A stretch of 7,371 nt of DNA from Clostridiales bacterium (GCA_003543635.1 DNAE01000075.1:2457-9827); one strand, 5' to 3'. Positions 1-6,672 are shown, numbered from the stretch's first letter. Numbers and translations are program-made. The notes: generated by a model from the letters alone, not told the origin.

Positions 1-201
1 GAGTCGGGCATGAGCTATCTGGGCCTCGGAGTCCAGCCTCCCCACGCAAGTTACGGCAAGATGCTCGCCGACTACCAGGGATATATGACATCATCCCCCT
101 GGCTCATACTGTTCCCCGCGTTGATGCTCGTCATCTACGTTCTGGGTCTCTACTTCCTTTCCGAGGCCGTAAGGCTTATGTTCGGAGGTGACTCCAAATG
201 A
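1..201 (+). CDS. ABC transporter permease, DppC/OppC type (3' end only)
   Basis: This is the C-terminal part of an inner-membrane permease of the dipeptide/oligopeptide/nickel importer family. The frame is open from base 1 (Glu-Ser-Gly, then MSYLGLGVQPP) and stops with TGA at 199-201. The SYLGLGVQPP...SYGKML stretch is the conserved segment near the C-terminus of DppC/OppC-like permeases, where homologues read SFLGLGxQPPxPSWGxML. It is followed by one hydrophobic span, roughly SPWLILFPALMLVIYVLGLY, and a short basic tail, as expected for the last transmembrane helix. The internal ATG at base 10 is not the true start, because the conserved motif already runs through it; most of the gene lies upstream of the window. 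The stop overlaps the start of the ATPase gene by 4 nt (ATGA), which indicates translational coupling within one importer operon. The substrate (peptides, nickel or another solute) cannot be decided from this fragment. Confidence 0.9.
   Translation, partial: ESGMSYLGLGVQPPHASYGKMLADYQGYMTSSPWLILFPALMLVIYVLGLYFLSEAVRLMFGGDSK
184..190 (+). promoter_or_regulatory. Ribosome binding site of the fused ATPase gene
   Basis: GGAGGTG lies 7 nt before the ATG at 198, inside the end of the permease gene. It is a near-perfect anti-16S match and supports ATG 198 as the start. Confidence 0.75.
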
Positions 202-1766
202 ATATCGCGGAGATAAAGGGACTTTCCATGTCGGTATATTCGGGAAAGGGCGTTCCCACACCCATCCTGGACAACATATCCTTCCATATCAGGGAGGGAG
301 AGATCTTAGGCCTGATCGGTAACTCGGGCTCGGGAAAGAGCATGACCGCCATGACGCTGGCGGGGCTTCTCCCGGAATCCGCACATATCACATCCGGAAG
401 CATCGTCATCGGCGGACGGGAGGTACTTACCCTAAGCCCCAAGGAGAGGAGAAAGCTCCTGGGGGAGGAGATAGGTATCATATTCCAGGACCCCATGACG
501 GCCTTAGATCCCCTTCAGACCGTGGGAAAGAACCTGGATGAGATATTAAGGATAAGGAACGTGGCAAAGGAAGAACGCTACGACAGGATCGTCTCCATGC
601 TCAAGACCGTGGGATTCATCGATCCCGAAGGTGTATATAAGAGATACCCCCATCAGATATCGGGAGGGCAGAGACAACGCGTCCTCATTGCAGGGGCCGC
701 CCTGCTCAAGCCGAAGATCCTTATAGCCGACGAACCCACATCCTCCCTGGATACGGTCACCACGGCTTCCATACTGAAGCTTTTGAAGGAGATCTGCGTC
801 AGCATGCACATGACGATCCTCTTCATTTCCCACGACCTTTCCGTGGTAAACGATTTCTGCGACCGTGTCATGGTAATAAAGGAAGGCCGGATAGTGGAAT
901 CGGACACCACCGAAGATATCCTGCACAATCCCAAGAATGCCTATACCGCGGAACTCCTGACCAAGGCCAACCTGGATCCCAGATCCCTGGGTCTCACCTT
1001 CTCGTCCGTGGACTATTCCGCCAGCCCCGTATTAAGCGTATCCGGGATATCCTCCGGTTACAGCAACGGATTCTTCGGCGGCAAGAAACGGAAGGATACC
1101 ATATCCGATATCAGCTTTGAGCTCTTCCCGGGAGAAGTCATGGGCCTTATCGGCAGTTCCGGATGCGGAAAGACGACCCTTGCCAAGACGCTTTGCGGTC
1201 TTATCAAGCCCAACAACGGCAAGATAGATCTCGGCTCCGGCAGGATAGGCGTCGTATTCCAGGACCCCGTCTCCTGTCTCAATCCCATGCACACCATACG
1301 CTGGCATTTAAGAGAGGCTCTGTCCTCCCTTAAGACCGACATGACAAAAAAGGAAAAGGAGGAGCTCATCGTCTCCACCATCAAGTCCGTGGGTCTCGAG
1401 GAGCATATGCTGGACAGACTTCCCGGCAGGATGTCAGGAGGACAGAGACAGCGGGCAGCCATAGCCATGTGCCTCATATTGGAGCCGTCGGTCATCATCG
1501 CCGATGAGCCCTTCTCCTCTCTGGATACGACATCGGCCGCTTCGATACTGAAGCTCCTGTCGAAGATAAACCTGGAGCGGAAGACCACCATCCTTCTGAT
1601 CTCCCACAATCTCCGGGTGGTCAGGACCATGTGCAAACGCGTCATGGTCATGTCCAGGGGAAAGGTCGTGGAAGAAGGCATGACGAAGGACGTTCTGATA
1701 AGGCCCTCGGCCGAAGCTACGAAGGCTCTTATAAAGGCCGAGATAAAACCCTTAAACGAGACATAA
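198..1766 (+). CDS. Dipeptide/oligopeptide-type ABC importer ATPase, two fused nucleotide-binding domains (DppD-DppF-like)
   Basis: This is the cytoplasmic energy-coupling subunit of a peptide/nickel-family importer; ATP hydrolysis would drive transport through the permease encoded just upstream. Its 522 residues contain two complete ABC domains. Domain 1 (about 1-260) has Walker A GNSGSGKS at 41-48, Q-loop Gln97, signature ISGGQ at 154-158, Walker B ILIADEP at 174-180, D-loop SSLD at 182-185 and switch His212. Domain 2 (about 276-522) has Walker A GSSGCGKT at 319-326, Q-loop Gln355, signature MSGGQ at 412-416, Walker B VIIADEP at 432-438 and His470. All catalytic elements are therefore intact in both halves. 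The arrangement matches fused ATPases such as GsiA and YejF, rather than separate DppD and DppF. It is shorter than those, and neither half shows the Cys-containing C-terminal extension common after OppD/DppD ATPase domains. The start overlaps the permease stop by 4 nt. A terminator follows immediately, so this is the last gene of its operon. Confidence 0.95.
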   Translation: MNIAEIKGLSMSVYSGKGVPTPILDNISFHIREGEILGLIGNSGSGKSMTAMTLAGLLPESAHITSGSIVIGGREVLTLSPKERRKLLGEEIGIIFQDPMTALDPLQTVGKNLDEILRIRNVAKEERYDRIVSMLKTVGFIDPEGVYKRYPHQISGGQRQRVLIAGAALLKPKILIADEPTSSLDTVTTASILKLLKEICVSMHMTILFISHDLSVVNDFCDRVMVIKEGRIVESDTTEDILHNPKNAYTAELLTKANLDPRSLGLTFSSVDYSASPVLSVSGISSGYSNGFFGGKKRKDTISDISFELFPGEVMGLIGSSGCGKTTLAKTLCGLIKPNNGKIDLGSGRIGVVFQDPVSCLNPMHTIRWHLREALSSLKTDMTKKEKEELIVSTIKSVGLEEHMLDRLPGRMSGGQRQRAAIAMCLILEPSVIIADEPFSSLDTTSAASILKLLSKINLERKTTILLISHNLRVVRTMCKRVMVMSRGKVVEEGMTKDVLIRPSAEATKALIKAEIKPLNET

Positions 1767-1803
1767 AAAACGGGAGCCGAGGCTCCCGTATTTATTTGTT
1801 TTG
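1765..1803. terminator. Bidirectional rho-independent terminator between convergent genes
   Basis: CGGGAGCC at 1771-1778 pairs with GGCTCCCG at 1781-1788, which in practice makes a 7-bp GC-rich stem with a CGAG loop. On the + strand it is followed by TATTTATTTGTTTTG (1789-1803), and it lies just after the ATPase stop. On the - strand it is followed by six T (complement of 1765-1770), and it lies 26 nt after the prepilin stop. It can therefore end transcription from both sides. The uninterrupted T run makes the - strand direction the stronger one. Confidence 0.9.
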
Positions 1804-1814
1804 TAAGCCGATCA

Positions 1815-2522
1815 TCAAGATGCAACTACGGATACGATTTGAGGAGATGTGGATACTCCGCTTCCGCTGTTGATCTGGATACCGAAGTTTGTAGTGTCTC
1901 CCACGTTGGGACATACAAGTGTGATCGTGTCACCGGATATCTCATAGCTTGCACCGGATGTCCAGTTCCAACCGCCGATGTTGCTGATGGAAGCTCCGGG
2001 GAACTTGACCGTGATGGTTACGGTCGAACCCTTACAAGAAGAAGGGACACTGACATCACAGTTACCGCCGTTGCCCCATACACCGGAGCTGTTCATATTG
2101 GAACTGCTGGTAACATCGCCTGTAGCTCCGCCACCGCCGCCGGCTCCGGGATCGGGCGTAGGGGTAGGAGGAGTAGGTGTATTCGAGGGACGCGGTGTAG
2201 GCGAGGGAATGGGCGTAGGTGTAGGAAGTGACGGGTCAGGCGTAGGAGAAGGTGTCGGGGACGGCCTGGGAGTATTCGTCGGTCTTATGGATACCGTAGG
2301 CGGAACTCTCTCGGGACGAGTCGTAGTCATACGATCCCTGACGTTCAGCTGAGCCTGATTAACAGCGGGGACGTACTCATTCTTATACATCTCCTGCTTT
2401 GCCCTGTATCTTTCAAGAGCATCTCCGATACCTATGGCAGCAACACTTGCAAGGATAACGATGATCGCTATAACGAGCATCATCTCTACCAAGGTAAAGC
2501 CTTTCTTATTAGTCTTCTTCAT
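1815..2522 (-). CDS. Prepilin-like surface protein: type IV pilin N-terminus, Pro/Thr-rich linker, C-terminal beta-type domain
   Basis: The 235-residue product begins with a classic class III (prepilin) signal: basic MKKTNKKG, then FTLVEM. Cleavage by prepilin peptidase is expected between Gly8 and Phe9, and Glu13 is the conserved Glu5 of the mature pilin. A hydrophobic helix follows (about 9-32), then an amphipathic stretch (33-66). Residues about 69-125 are a Pro/Thr/Ser linker with many PTP and PSPTP units, ending in a Gly run (127-132). The C-terminal domain (about 136-235) is rich in Ser, Gly, Thr and Val, has Trp149, Trp185 and Trp187 and three Cys (155, 163, 204), and looks all-beta; I do not recognise its family. 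The protein would sit in the membrane and be extruded or assembled by a type II secretion/type IV pilus-like machine, none of which is encoded nearby. The gene has its own promoter and a strong ribosome site, ends with tandem TGA TGA, and is followed by a terminator, so it is monocistronic. An adhesin or minor pilin is the likeliest role (inference). Confidence 0.82.
   Translation of the reverse strand: MKKTNKKGFTLVEMMLVIAIIVILASVAAIGIGDALERYRAKQEMYKNEYVPAVNQAQLNVRDRMTTTRPERVPPTVSIRPTNTPRPSPTPSPTPDPSLPTPTPIPSPTPRPSNTPTPPTPTPDPGAGGGGGATGDVTSSSNMNSSGVWGNGGNCDVSVPSSCKGSTVTITVKFPGASISNIGGWNWTSGASYEISGDTITLVCPNVGDTTNFGIQINSGSGVSTSPQIVSVVAS
2148..2282 (-). repeat. Low-complexity tract encoding the Pro/Thr-rich linker
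   Basis: This tract encodes residues 81-125 of the prepilin. On the + strand it reads as irregular GGCGTAGG, GGTGTAGG and GGAGTAGG units, which are Pro-Thr codon pairs on the coding strand. The units are degenerate rather than exact, so this is a compositionally biased spacer more than a perfect tandem array. Glycosylation of Thr and Ser is common in such linkers but cannot be shown here. Confidence 0.7.
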
Positions 2523-2530
2523 GTAGATCG

Positions 2531-2539
2531 CCCTCCTCT
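2531..2539 (-). promoter_or_regulatory. Ribosome binding site of the prepilin gene
   Basis: On the - strand AGAGGAGGG lies 8 nt before the ATG at 2522. It is very strong and fixes the start at the residue that gives a normal 8-residue prepilin leader. Confidence 0.75.
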
Positions 2540-2580
2540 AGACGCTTAACATGCATAACATCAGATAAAATTACGACTCT

Positions 2581-2586
2581 ATTATA
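2581..2586 (-). promoter_or_regulatory. Candidate promoter -10 box for the prepilin gene
   Basis: The - strand carries a perfect TATAAT here, within the AT-rich 107-nt gap between the cca stop and the prepilin start. Transcription would begin near 2574 and give a leader of about 50 nt. I found no good TTGACA match 16-18 nt upstream, so the promoter may be weak, activated, or read by another sigma factor. The gap otherwise holds only a short direct repeat (TTCACAAA at 2618-2625 and 2629-2636), whose role is unknown. Confidence 0.45.
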
Positions 2587-2629
2587 AACCCTATTTCTCA
2601 AAATTTGTAGACTTAATTTCACAAAAACT

Positions 2630-3988
2630 TCACAAATCCCGCAATTTTTCTACATATTTAAGCAATTCTTCCGCGGTATTGGGTATTTTTTCCTCAATGA
2701 CTGCCTCCAAAAGCTCATTTAAGATCCTTCCGACCTTCTCCCCTGAGGAGACACCCGCTGCGATGATATCATCGCCCTTCACCGCCAGATCCGATATCCT
2801 GTAGGGGAGCTTCTCTTCCTCGATCCGCGCTCTCATGGCAAGGGTCTTCCCGTATCTGTCCTCGCGTCCCGATCCCACCTTGGCATGGGCCTCAAGATCC
2901 GCCCTCTGAAGGGACAGGAGAAGATCCGTAAATTCAGCCCCTTCGTTTCTCATGAGTTCCGATACTTCTTTCCTGCTCCCGCTTCCGTATTCATCGTGCA
3001 GGAGCACCAGCCTGGCAATGGTCCTTTTTTGATCTGTCGGAAACTTCAATCGATCCGTCAATTCCCTGACTATCTCTTCCCCTCTTTTGGGGTGCCCCGT
3101 CATATGCCCGACTCCCCGGTCATCCAGGAAGAAGCAGTCCGGCTTTCCTATATCGTGGAGAAGCGCTCCGTAGGAGAGGATGACACCGTAGCCGTCCTTC
3201 TCTTTCCTCACGTTCTCCAGCACCTTGAGAGTATGTTCCAGCATATCAAGATGATGGAACCTCGACTTCTGGTCAAAGCCCTTCATCCGCAAAAGCTCCG
3301 GGATGATCACCGACAGGACCTCCACGTTATCCCGTATGGCTTCCGGGGCATGTTCCCCGGTCACGATCCCGTCAAGTTCGGTCTTGATCCGTTCCGCCGA
3401 TATATCATTAAGAAGGATCGCATTTCTCTTCATGGCCTCCGCCGTCTTATCTTCGATGGCAAAGCCCAGTTTGGACGCGAACCTTACCGCCCTTAATATC
3501 CTCAGGGCATCCTCTTTAAATCTTATGTCGGGATCCCCCACGGCGCGGATGATCCGGGCATTTATATCCTCCACCCCTCCGACGGCATCCCTGACGTTTC
3601 CGTCCTTATCGAGATAGAGGGAATTCATGGTGAAATCCCGTCTTTTGACATCCTCTTCAATGGTATCCGTGAAACTGACGCTGTCGGGATGTCTCTTATC
3701 GGAATACCCGGAATCCGTCCTGAAGGTGGTTATCTCAATGACCTCTCCCCCGGTTACCACCGCCACGGTGCCGTGCTTTTCGCCGAGATCGGATATGGTC
3801 CTGATATTGAGAGCCCCGCAGGCAGCCTTAACGCGGTCCGGTGTCTCCGGGGTAGCCATGTCAAAATCGTGGGGCTTCCTCCCCGATATCATGTCCCTCA
3901 CGGCGCCGCCCACCACAAAGGTCTCCACCCCTGCCGAGAACAGGGCGGTCTGAAGGTCATTGATCCGTTCGGGAACGTTAAATCTCAT
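2630..3988 (-). CDS. cca: CCA-adding tRNA nucleotidyltransferase with HD domain
   Basis: This enzyme adds or repairs the 3' CCA end of tRNAs from CTP and ATP in the cytoplasm. It is a class II (bacterial) enzyme of 452 residues, a usual length for the HD-containing form. Visible motifs are GGAVRD at 27-32, catalytic DFD (Asp41, Asp43), RRDFTMN at 116-122, and the RILRAVRF helix at 163-170. An HD phosphohydrolase-type domain follows, with HHLD at 246-249 and LLHDIGKP at 276-283. The C-terminal region has the typical LAVKGDDIIAAGV...LLEAVIEEKIPN pattern. I chose the ATG at 3988, because the protein then begins MRFNVPERI as homologues do. An in-frame TTG at 4000 would add four residues and overlap the preceding gene by 11 nt. 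With ATG 3988 the start follows the upstream stop by 1 nt (TAATATG) and lacks a clear Shine-Dalgarno, so translation is probably coupled to that gene. Confidence 0.96.
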   Translation of the reverse strand: MRFNVPERINDLQTALFSAGVETFVVGGAVRDMISGRKPHDFDMATPETPDRVKAACGALNIRTISDLGEKHGTVAVVTGGEVIEITTFRTDSGYSDKRHPDSVSFTDTIEEDVKRRDFTMNSLYLDKDGNVRDAVGGVEDINARIIRAVGDPDIRFKEDALRILRAVRFASKLGFAIEDKTAEAMKRNAILLNDISAERIKTELDGIVTGEHAPEAIRDNVEVLSVIIPELLRMKGFDQKSRFHHLDMLEHTLKVLENVRKEKDGYGVILSYGALLHDIGKPDCFFLDDRGVGHMTGHPKRGEEIVRELTDRLKFPTDQKRTIARLVLLHDEYGSGSRKEVSELMRNEGAEFTDLLLSLQRADLEAHAKVGSGREDRYGKTLAMRARIEEEKLPYRISDLAVKGDDIIAAGVSSGEKVGRILNELLEAVIEEKIPNTAEELLKYVEKLRDL

Positions 3989-3989
3989 A

Positions 3990-5168
3990 TTATCGGGCAA
4001 ATGCCATATTCATGATGGACGTGATCTCCCTCTGGTCCAGCATGGTAAGGCCGAACTGAACGGCCTCCTTTCTCACGTCCTCCGCGATCCTTAAGATCTC
4101 CTGCTCGGTGAGTTCCACCGGGGGCAGTTCCTTGACCGACATATCGGCGATCCTCTTGAAGCCGTCGATGAAAGTGGAGGCGGCACTCTCGTCCCCCGCC
4201 GCCGCGGTGCAGAGATGAAGTTCCCTTGCCAGGGTGGCAAGGCTTCCCGTTATCCTGTTCCCGAAAAGGGTGAGGGCACAGGACAGCAGCACTATATGAT
4301 AGGAGCCGTAGGCGACTCCGAACCTGCTTATGAGATGGTGGGTGATCAGGTGATTATACCCGAGGCCGAACATTCCCGAAGCCATACCCGAATAGATCCC
4401 GCCCACGGATACAAGGCGTCTGGCGTAGGGATCGTCGGGATCATCCTTTATCTTCTTGATGTTGGTGAATATGCTGATACATGCGTTGACCGCATTGGCG
4501 CGGTAAGCGGGATTAAAGGTCGAGGCGGGATTTATATAGACCTCAACGGAGGATGCCAGAGCATTGAAGGAACTCTCAAGAGCCCAGGCGATCTCGGTCC
4601 TGACTGACAGATCCGTATCCACCACTACCACCTGGGGGATAAAGTAGTTGCTCATGCAGAGGGTCCATTTCCCGGTGGTGCTGTCCTTGAATTCGGCAAA
4701 TGATGTAGCCGGAGACGAGCTGTTATCCGTTACGATACAGCAGAGCACCGATATGTCCTTCTTGAGCTTATCTATACCCTCAAAATCGGAAAGGGCCTTC
4801 ACCGGATTTATGGCCGCCGCCGCGGTGAGCTTTCCGCAGTCGATATCCGCGGTACCTCCCACGGTGATTATGGTATCGCAATTGAACTCGTTATAGATCT
4901 TAAGGCAATTGAAGACTTCCGTATCCGTAAGCCAGTTCTCGCTCCTCACATATCTGAAGCAACGGAATCCCTCCTTGCCATAGAAATCTATCAGGTCATT
5001 GAATATCTTGTACTTAGATGTCACGGGATTCCCCAGGAACAGGATCCTCCTCGTTCCCATCTCCCTGAAAGCCTCCGAGAGCGCAAATGAATCGCCACTC
5101 TCAAGATAGAGCTTCTGGGGTTCGTATTTGGCCTCGCGGGCGTATTTCAGATACTCGGCGGTGCCCAT
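3990..5168 (-). CDS. Divergent iron-containing alcohol dehydrogenase-fold protein
   Basis: The 392-residue protein has the layout of the group III (iron-type) alcohol dehydrogenase / dehydroquinate synthase-like fold. Residues 104-113 (GGTADIDCGK) correspond to the family's GGGSxxDxAK nucleotide-binding loop. Residues 147-157 (TDNSSSPATSF) match the TTAGTGSE region, and VVVDTDLSV at 181-189 matches vDPxLT. The metal site is altered. Where the family has D-A-L-x-H-x-x-E, this protein has N202-A-L-A-S206-S-V-E209, so the Asp and first His ligands are Asn and Ser. His277 and His291, spaced 14 apart, appear to correspond to the other two ligands. The enzyme may therefore bind a different metal, bind none, or have a non-redox role; the substrate is unknown. 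Its ATG overlaps the thrH stop by 1 nt (TGATG) and has no ribosome site of its own, so it is coupled to thrH. The cca gene follows after 1 nt. Confidence 0.8.
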   Translation of the reverse strand: MGTAEYLKYAREAKYEPQKLYLESGDSFALSEAFREMGTRRILFLGNPVTSKYKIFNDLIDFYGKEGFRCFRYVRSENWLTDTEVFNCLKIYNEFNCDTIITVGGTADIDCGKLTAAAAINPVKALSDFEGIDKLKKDISVLCCIVTDNSSSPATSFAEFKDSTTGKWTLCMSNYFIPQVVVVDTDLSVRTEIAWALESSFNALASSVEVYINPASTFNPAYRANAVNACISIFTNIKKIKDDPDDPYARRLVSVGGIYSGMASGMFGLGYNHLITHHLISRFGVAYGSYHIVLLSCALTLFGNRITGSLATLARELHLCTAAAGDESAASTFIDGFKRIADMSVKELPPVELTEQEILRIAEDVRKEAVQFGLTMLDQREITSIMNMAFAR

Positions 5169-5770
5169 CAGTTCAATACGGACTTGATCGCATTAAGGAA
5201 ATCGTCAAACTCCTCAAATGCCGGAAGGTCGGGATTGTCTTTCTTTATTTGTTCCGTGCTCCTGAACAGGAATCCCGCACGGGAAGCCCTGATCATGCCG
5301 AGATCGTTAAAGGAATCGCCTGCGGCGATCGTATCGAATCCCATGGACTGTAGAGCCTTGACGGTGGTGAGCTTGGACTTCTCGCATCTCATCTTGAAAC
5401 CCGTGATCTCGCCGTTCTCGGCAACCTCAAGGGTATTGCAGAAAAGCGTGGGATATCCCAGCTTCTTCATGAGAGGCATGGCAAACTGGGTAAAGGTATC
5501 GCTGATGATGATGACCTGTGCCTCCTTGCGGAGCTCGTCCAGGAACTCCTTGGCTCCCGGGAGGGGATCGATGGTTGATATAACATCCTGTATCTCCTTG
5601 AGGCCGAGGCCGTGCTCCTTGAGGATACGAAGTCTCCAGTTCATGAGCTTATCGTAATCGGGCTCATCCCTTGTCGTCCTCTTAAGTTCCGGGATTCCGG
5701 AAGCTTCGGAAAAAGCGATCCATATCTCAGGTACCAAAACGCCTTCCATATCGAGACATACTACATCCAT
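5168..5770 (-). CDS. thrH: ThrH-type HAD phosphatase (phosphoserine phosphatase / homoserine phosphotransferase)
   Basis: The 200-residue cytoplasmic enzyme belongs to the haloacid dehalogenase superfamily and closely follows Pseudomonas ThrH. The N-terminus CLDMEGVLVPEIWIAF, the TTRDEPDYDKLM segment, RLRILKEHGL and IISDTF are near-identical to what I recall of that protein. Motif I is D7-M-E9-G with Asp7 as the phosphorylated nucleophile. Motif II is Ser90-Asp91-Thr92, motif III is a Lys near 131-133, and motif IV is GDSFND at 151-156. In ThrH the activity is phosphoserine dephosphorylation, with transfer of the phosphate to homoserine, which links serine and threonine synthesis. Whether this homologue has both activities is inferred from similarity only. 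The start is supported by GGAGGAA 6 nt upstream. It is the first gene of a tight unit with the Fe-ADH-like gene (1-nt overlap) and cca; no other serine or threonine gene is in view. Confidence 0.9.
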   Translation of the reverse strand: MDVVCLDMEGVLVPEIWIAFSEASGIPELKRTTRDEPDYDKLMNWRLRILKEHGLGLKEIQDVISTIDPLPGAKEFLDELRKEAQVIIISDTFTQFAMPLMKKLGYPTLFCNTLEVAENGEITGFKMRCEKSKLTTVKALQSMGFDTIAAGDSFNDLGMIRASRAGFLFRSTEQIKKDNPDLPAFEEFDDFLNAIKSVLN

Positions 5771-5776
5771 CTGTGA

Positions 5777-5783
5777 TTCCTCC
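5777..5783 (-). promoter_or_regulatory. Ribosome binding site of thrH
   Basis: GGAGGAA on the - strand ends 6 nt before the ATG at 5770 and supports that start. Confidence 0.7.
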
Positions 5784-5804
5784 GTGGTCTTTAGTCCGTC
5801 TTTT

Positions 5805-5813
5805 ATTTTATCA
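5805..5813 (-). promoter_or_regulatory. Candidate extended -10 promoter for the thrH operon
   Basis: On the - strand TGATAAAAT fits an extended -10 element (TGn followed by TAAAAT, 5 of 6 to consensus). It sits in the 79-nt gap between the hydrolase stop and thrH, and transcription would start about 28 nt before the thrH ATG. No convincing -35 box is seen, as expected for extended -10 promoters. I see no hairpin terminator in this gap, so read-through from the hydrolase gene is also possible. Confidence 0.4.
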
Positions 5814-5849
5814 CATACGGATAGGGCTCGGGTCGACTATTTGTTAATG

Positions 5850-6647
5850 TCAGTCTCTGCAATACGCTAACACTCTGTCATAAAAATCCTTGGCTTCCTC
5901 AAAAGCCCCATGACCAAGCCCTTCATACACAAACAGTTCACTGTTTGCTATACCGTCTTTCAATTCGATTGGAGCGTCATTTCCGACAGTATTATCGCTA
6001 CTCCCGGCAATGATAAGCGTCGGACAGATGATCTTTGATAATTCATCCCGCACATCAAACCGCAAGATCGCATTTGCGTTTTTCAGGAAACGATCATATG
6101 TCTTCGGTTTCGTAAGTTTTGCAATCAGCGGAAAATATCTTCTGTTCTTTTTCAGATATCCTTCCGAATACATCTTTTCCGCCGTGTCCACCATCAATGC
6201 CCTATGATCACCCCGATCTGCCATATCGATCCATGATGAAACGGCATCCGTCACAACCTTATTTGCATACGGAGCCGTAACAGCAAGTATCAGACGTTCT
6301 ACAATCTCCGGATGTCTTATGGCAATGCTCTGTGCTATCATGCCGCCCTGAGACACCCCCAGTACACACGCCCTGTCGATCCCAAGATCCTTCATCACCG
6401 TGACCTGATCATCTGCCATGTCCGCTATGCTGTATCCTTCCGGCATATCATTCTTCCTGCTGAACATATAAACAGTAAACTCATGAAAGAATCTCTTATA
6501 AGACGGGGCAAGCAGCCACGCTTTTCCTTTTACGGTTGTCAATCCGTCTGATAACCCCGGCAATACGACCAGATTTCTTTTGCCATCACCAAAGGCGACA
6601 TAATACATTTCCGTATCGCCAACTGTCACACAGCCGTTCTTACGCAT
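5850..6647 (-). CDS. Alpha/beta hydrolase
   Basis: The 265-residue protein is a single-domain alpha/beta-hydrolase-fold enzyme without a signal peptide, so cytoplasmic. The catalytic triad is readable: nucleophile Ser99 in the elbow GVSQGG (97-102), acid Asp218 in IIAGSSDNTVG, and His246 in YEGLGHGAFEE. The oxyanion-hole loop is VVLPGLSDG (27-35), with PG in place of the more usual HG. A helical cap probably occupies about 130-195, which is rich in charged and aromatic residues. The fold covers esterases, lipases, C-C hydrolases and others, and nothing here fixes the substrate. The gene follows the CPBP protease gene by 25 nt and has its own ribosome site, so the two probably form an operon. 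Its DNA is more AT-rich than that of the genes to its left. A stand-alone esterase-like or peptidase-like role is equally possible. Confidence 0.88.
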   Translation of the reverse strand: MRKNGCVTVGDTEMYYVAFGDGKRNLVVLPGLSDGLTTVKGKAWLLAPSYKRFFHEFTVYMFSRKNDMPEGYSIADMADDQVTVMKDLGIDRACVLGVSQGGMIAQSIAIRHPEIVERLILAVTAPYANKVVTDAVSSWIDMADRGDHRALMVDTAEKMYSEGYLKKNRRYFPLIAKLTKPKTYDRFLKNANAILRFDVRDELSKIICPTLIIAGSSDNTVGNDAPIELKDGIANSELFVYEGLGHGAFEEAKDFYDRVLAYCRD

Positions 6648-6652
6648 GATCG

Positions 6653-6658
6653 CTCCTC
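6653..6658 (-). promoter_or_regulatory. Ribosome binding site of the alpha/beta hydrolase gene
   Basis: GAGGAG on the - strand lies 5 nt before the ATG at 6647. It is slightly close but otherwise good, and supports this start. Confidence 0.65.
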
Positions 6659-6672
6659 ACCTTCAGTTTCAT

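Noticed and set aside
1058..1825. Long 255-residue open frame on the - strand under the fused ATPase gene.
   Set aside because: It is antisense to a gene with complete ABC motifs in both halves, has no recognisable domain, and crosses the terminator.
1978..2352. Open frame on the + strand giving a Gly/Val-rich protein (GVGVGGVGV repeats).
   Set aside because: It is the antisense shadow of the Pro/Thr linker of the prepilin gene. It has no ribosome site, and the - strand frame has a clear prepilin signal.
2598..2620. Short AAATT/AATTT inverted repeat that might be a cca terminator.
   Set aside because: The stem is five A-T pairs with no GC content and no T run placed properly, which is expected by chance in such AT-rich DNA.
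2885..3496. A 203-residue open frame on the + strand opposite cca.
   Set aside because: It is antisense to strongly conserved cca motifs, and its composition (many Pro, Phe, His, Arg) is typical of a shadow frame.
3989..4000. TTG start for cca at 4000, giving four extra residues.
   Set aside because: It has no ribosome site. The ATG at 3988 directly after the upstream stop gives the N-terminus usual in the family.
5790..5850. Possible terminator after the alpha/beta hydrolase gene.
   Set aside because: Only a 4-bp CCGT/ACGG pairing with a long loop and a GTCGAC palindrome can be found, and neither makes a stable hairpin followed by T residues.
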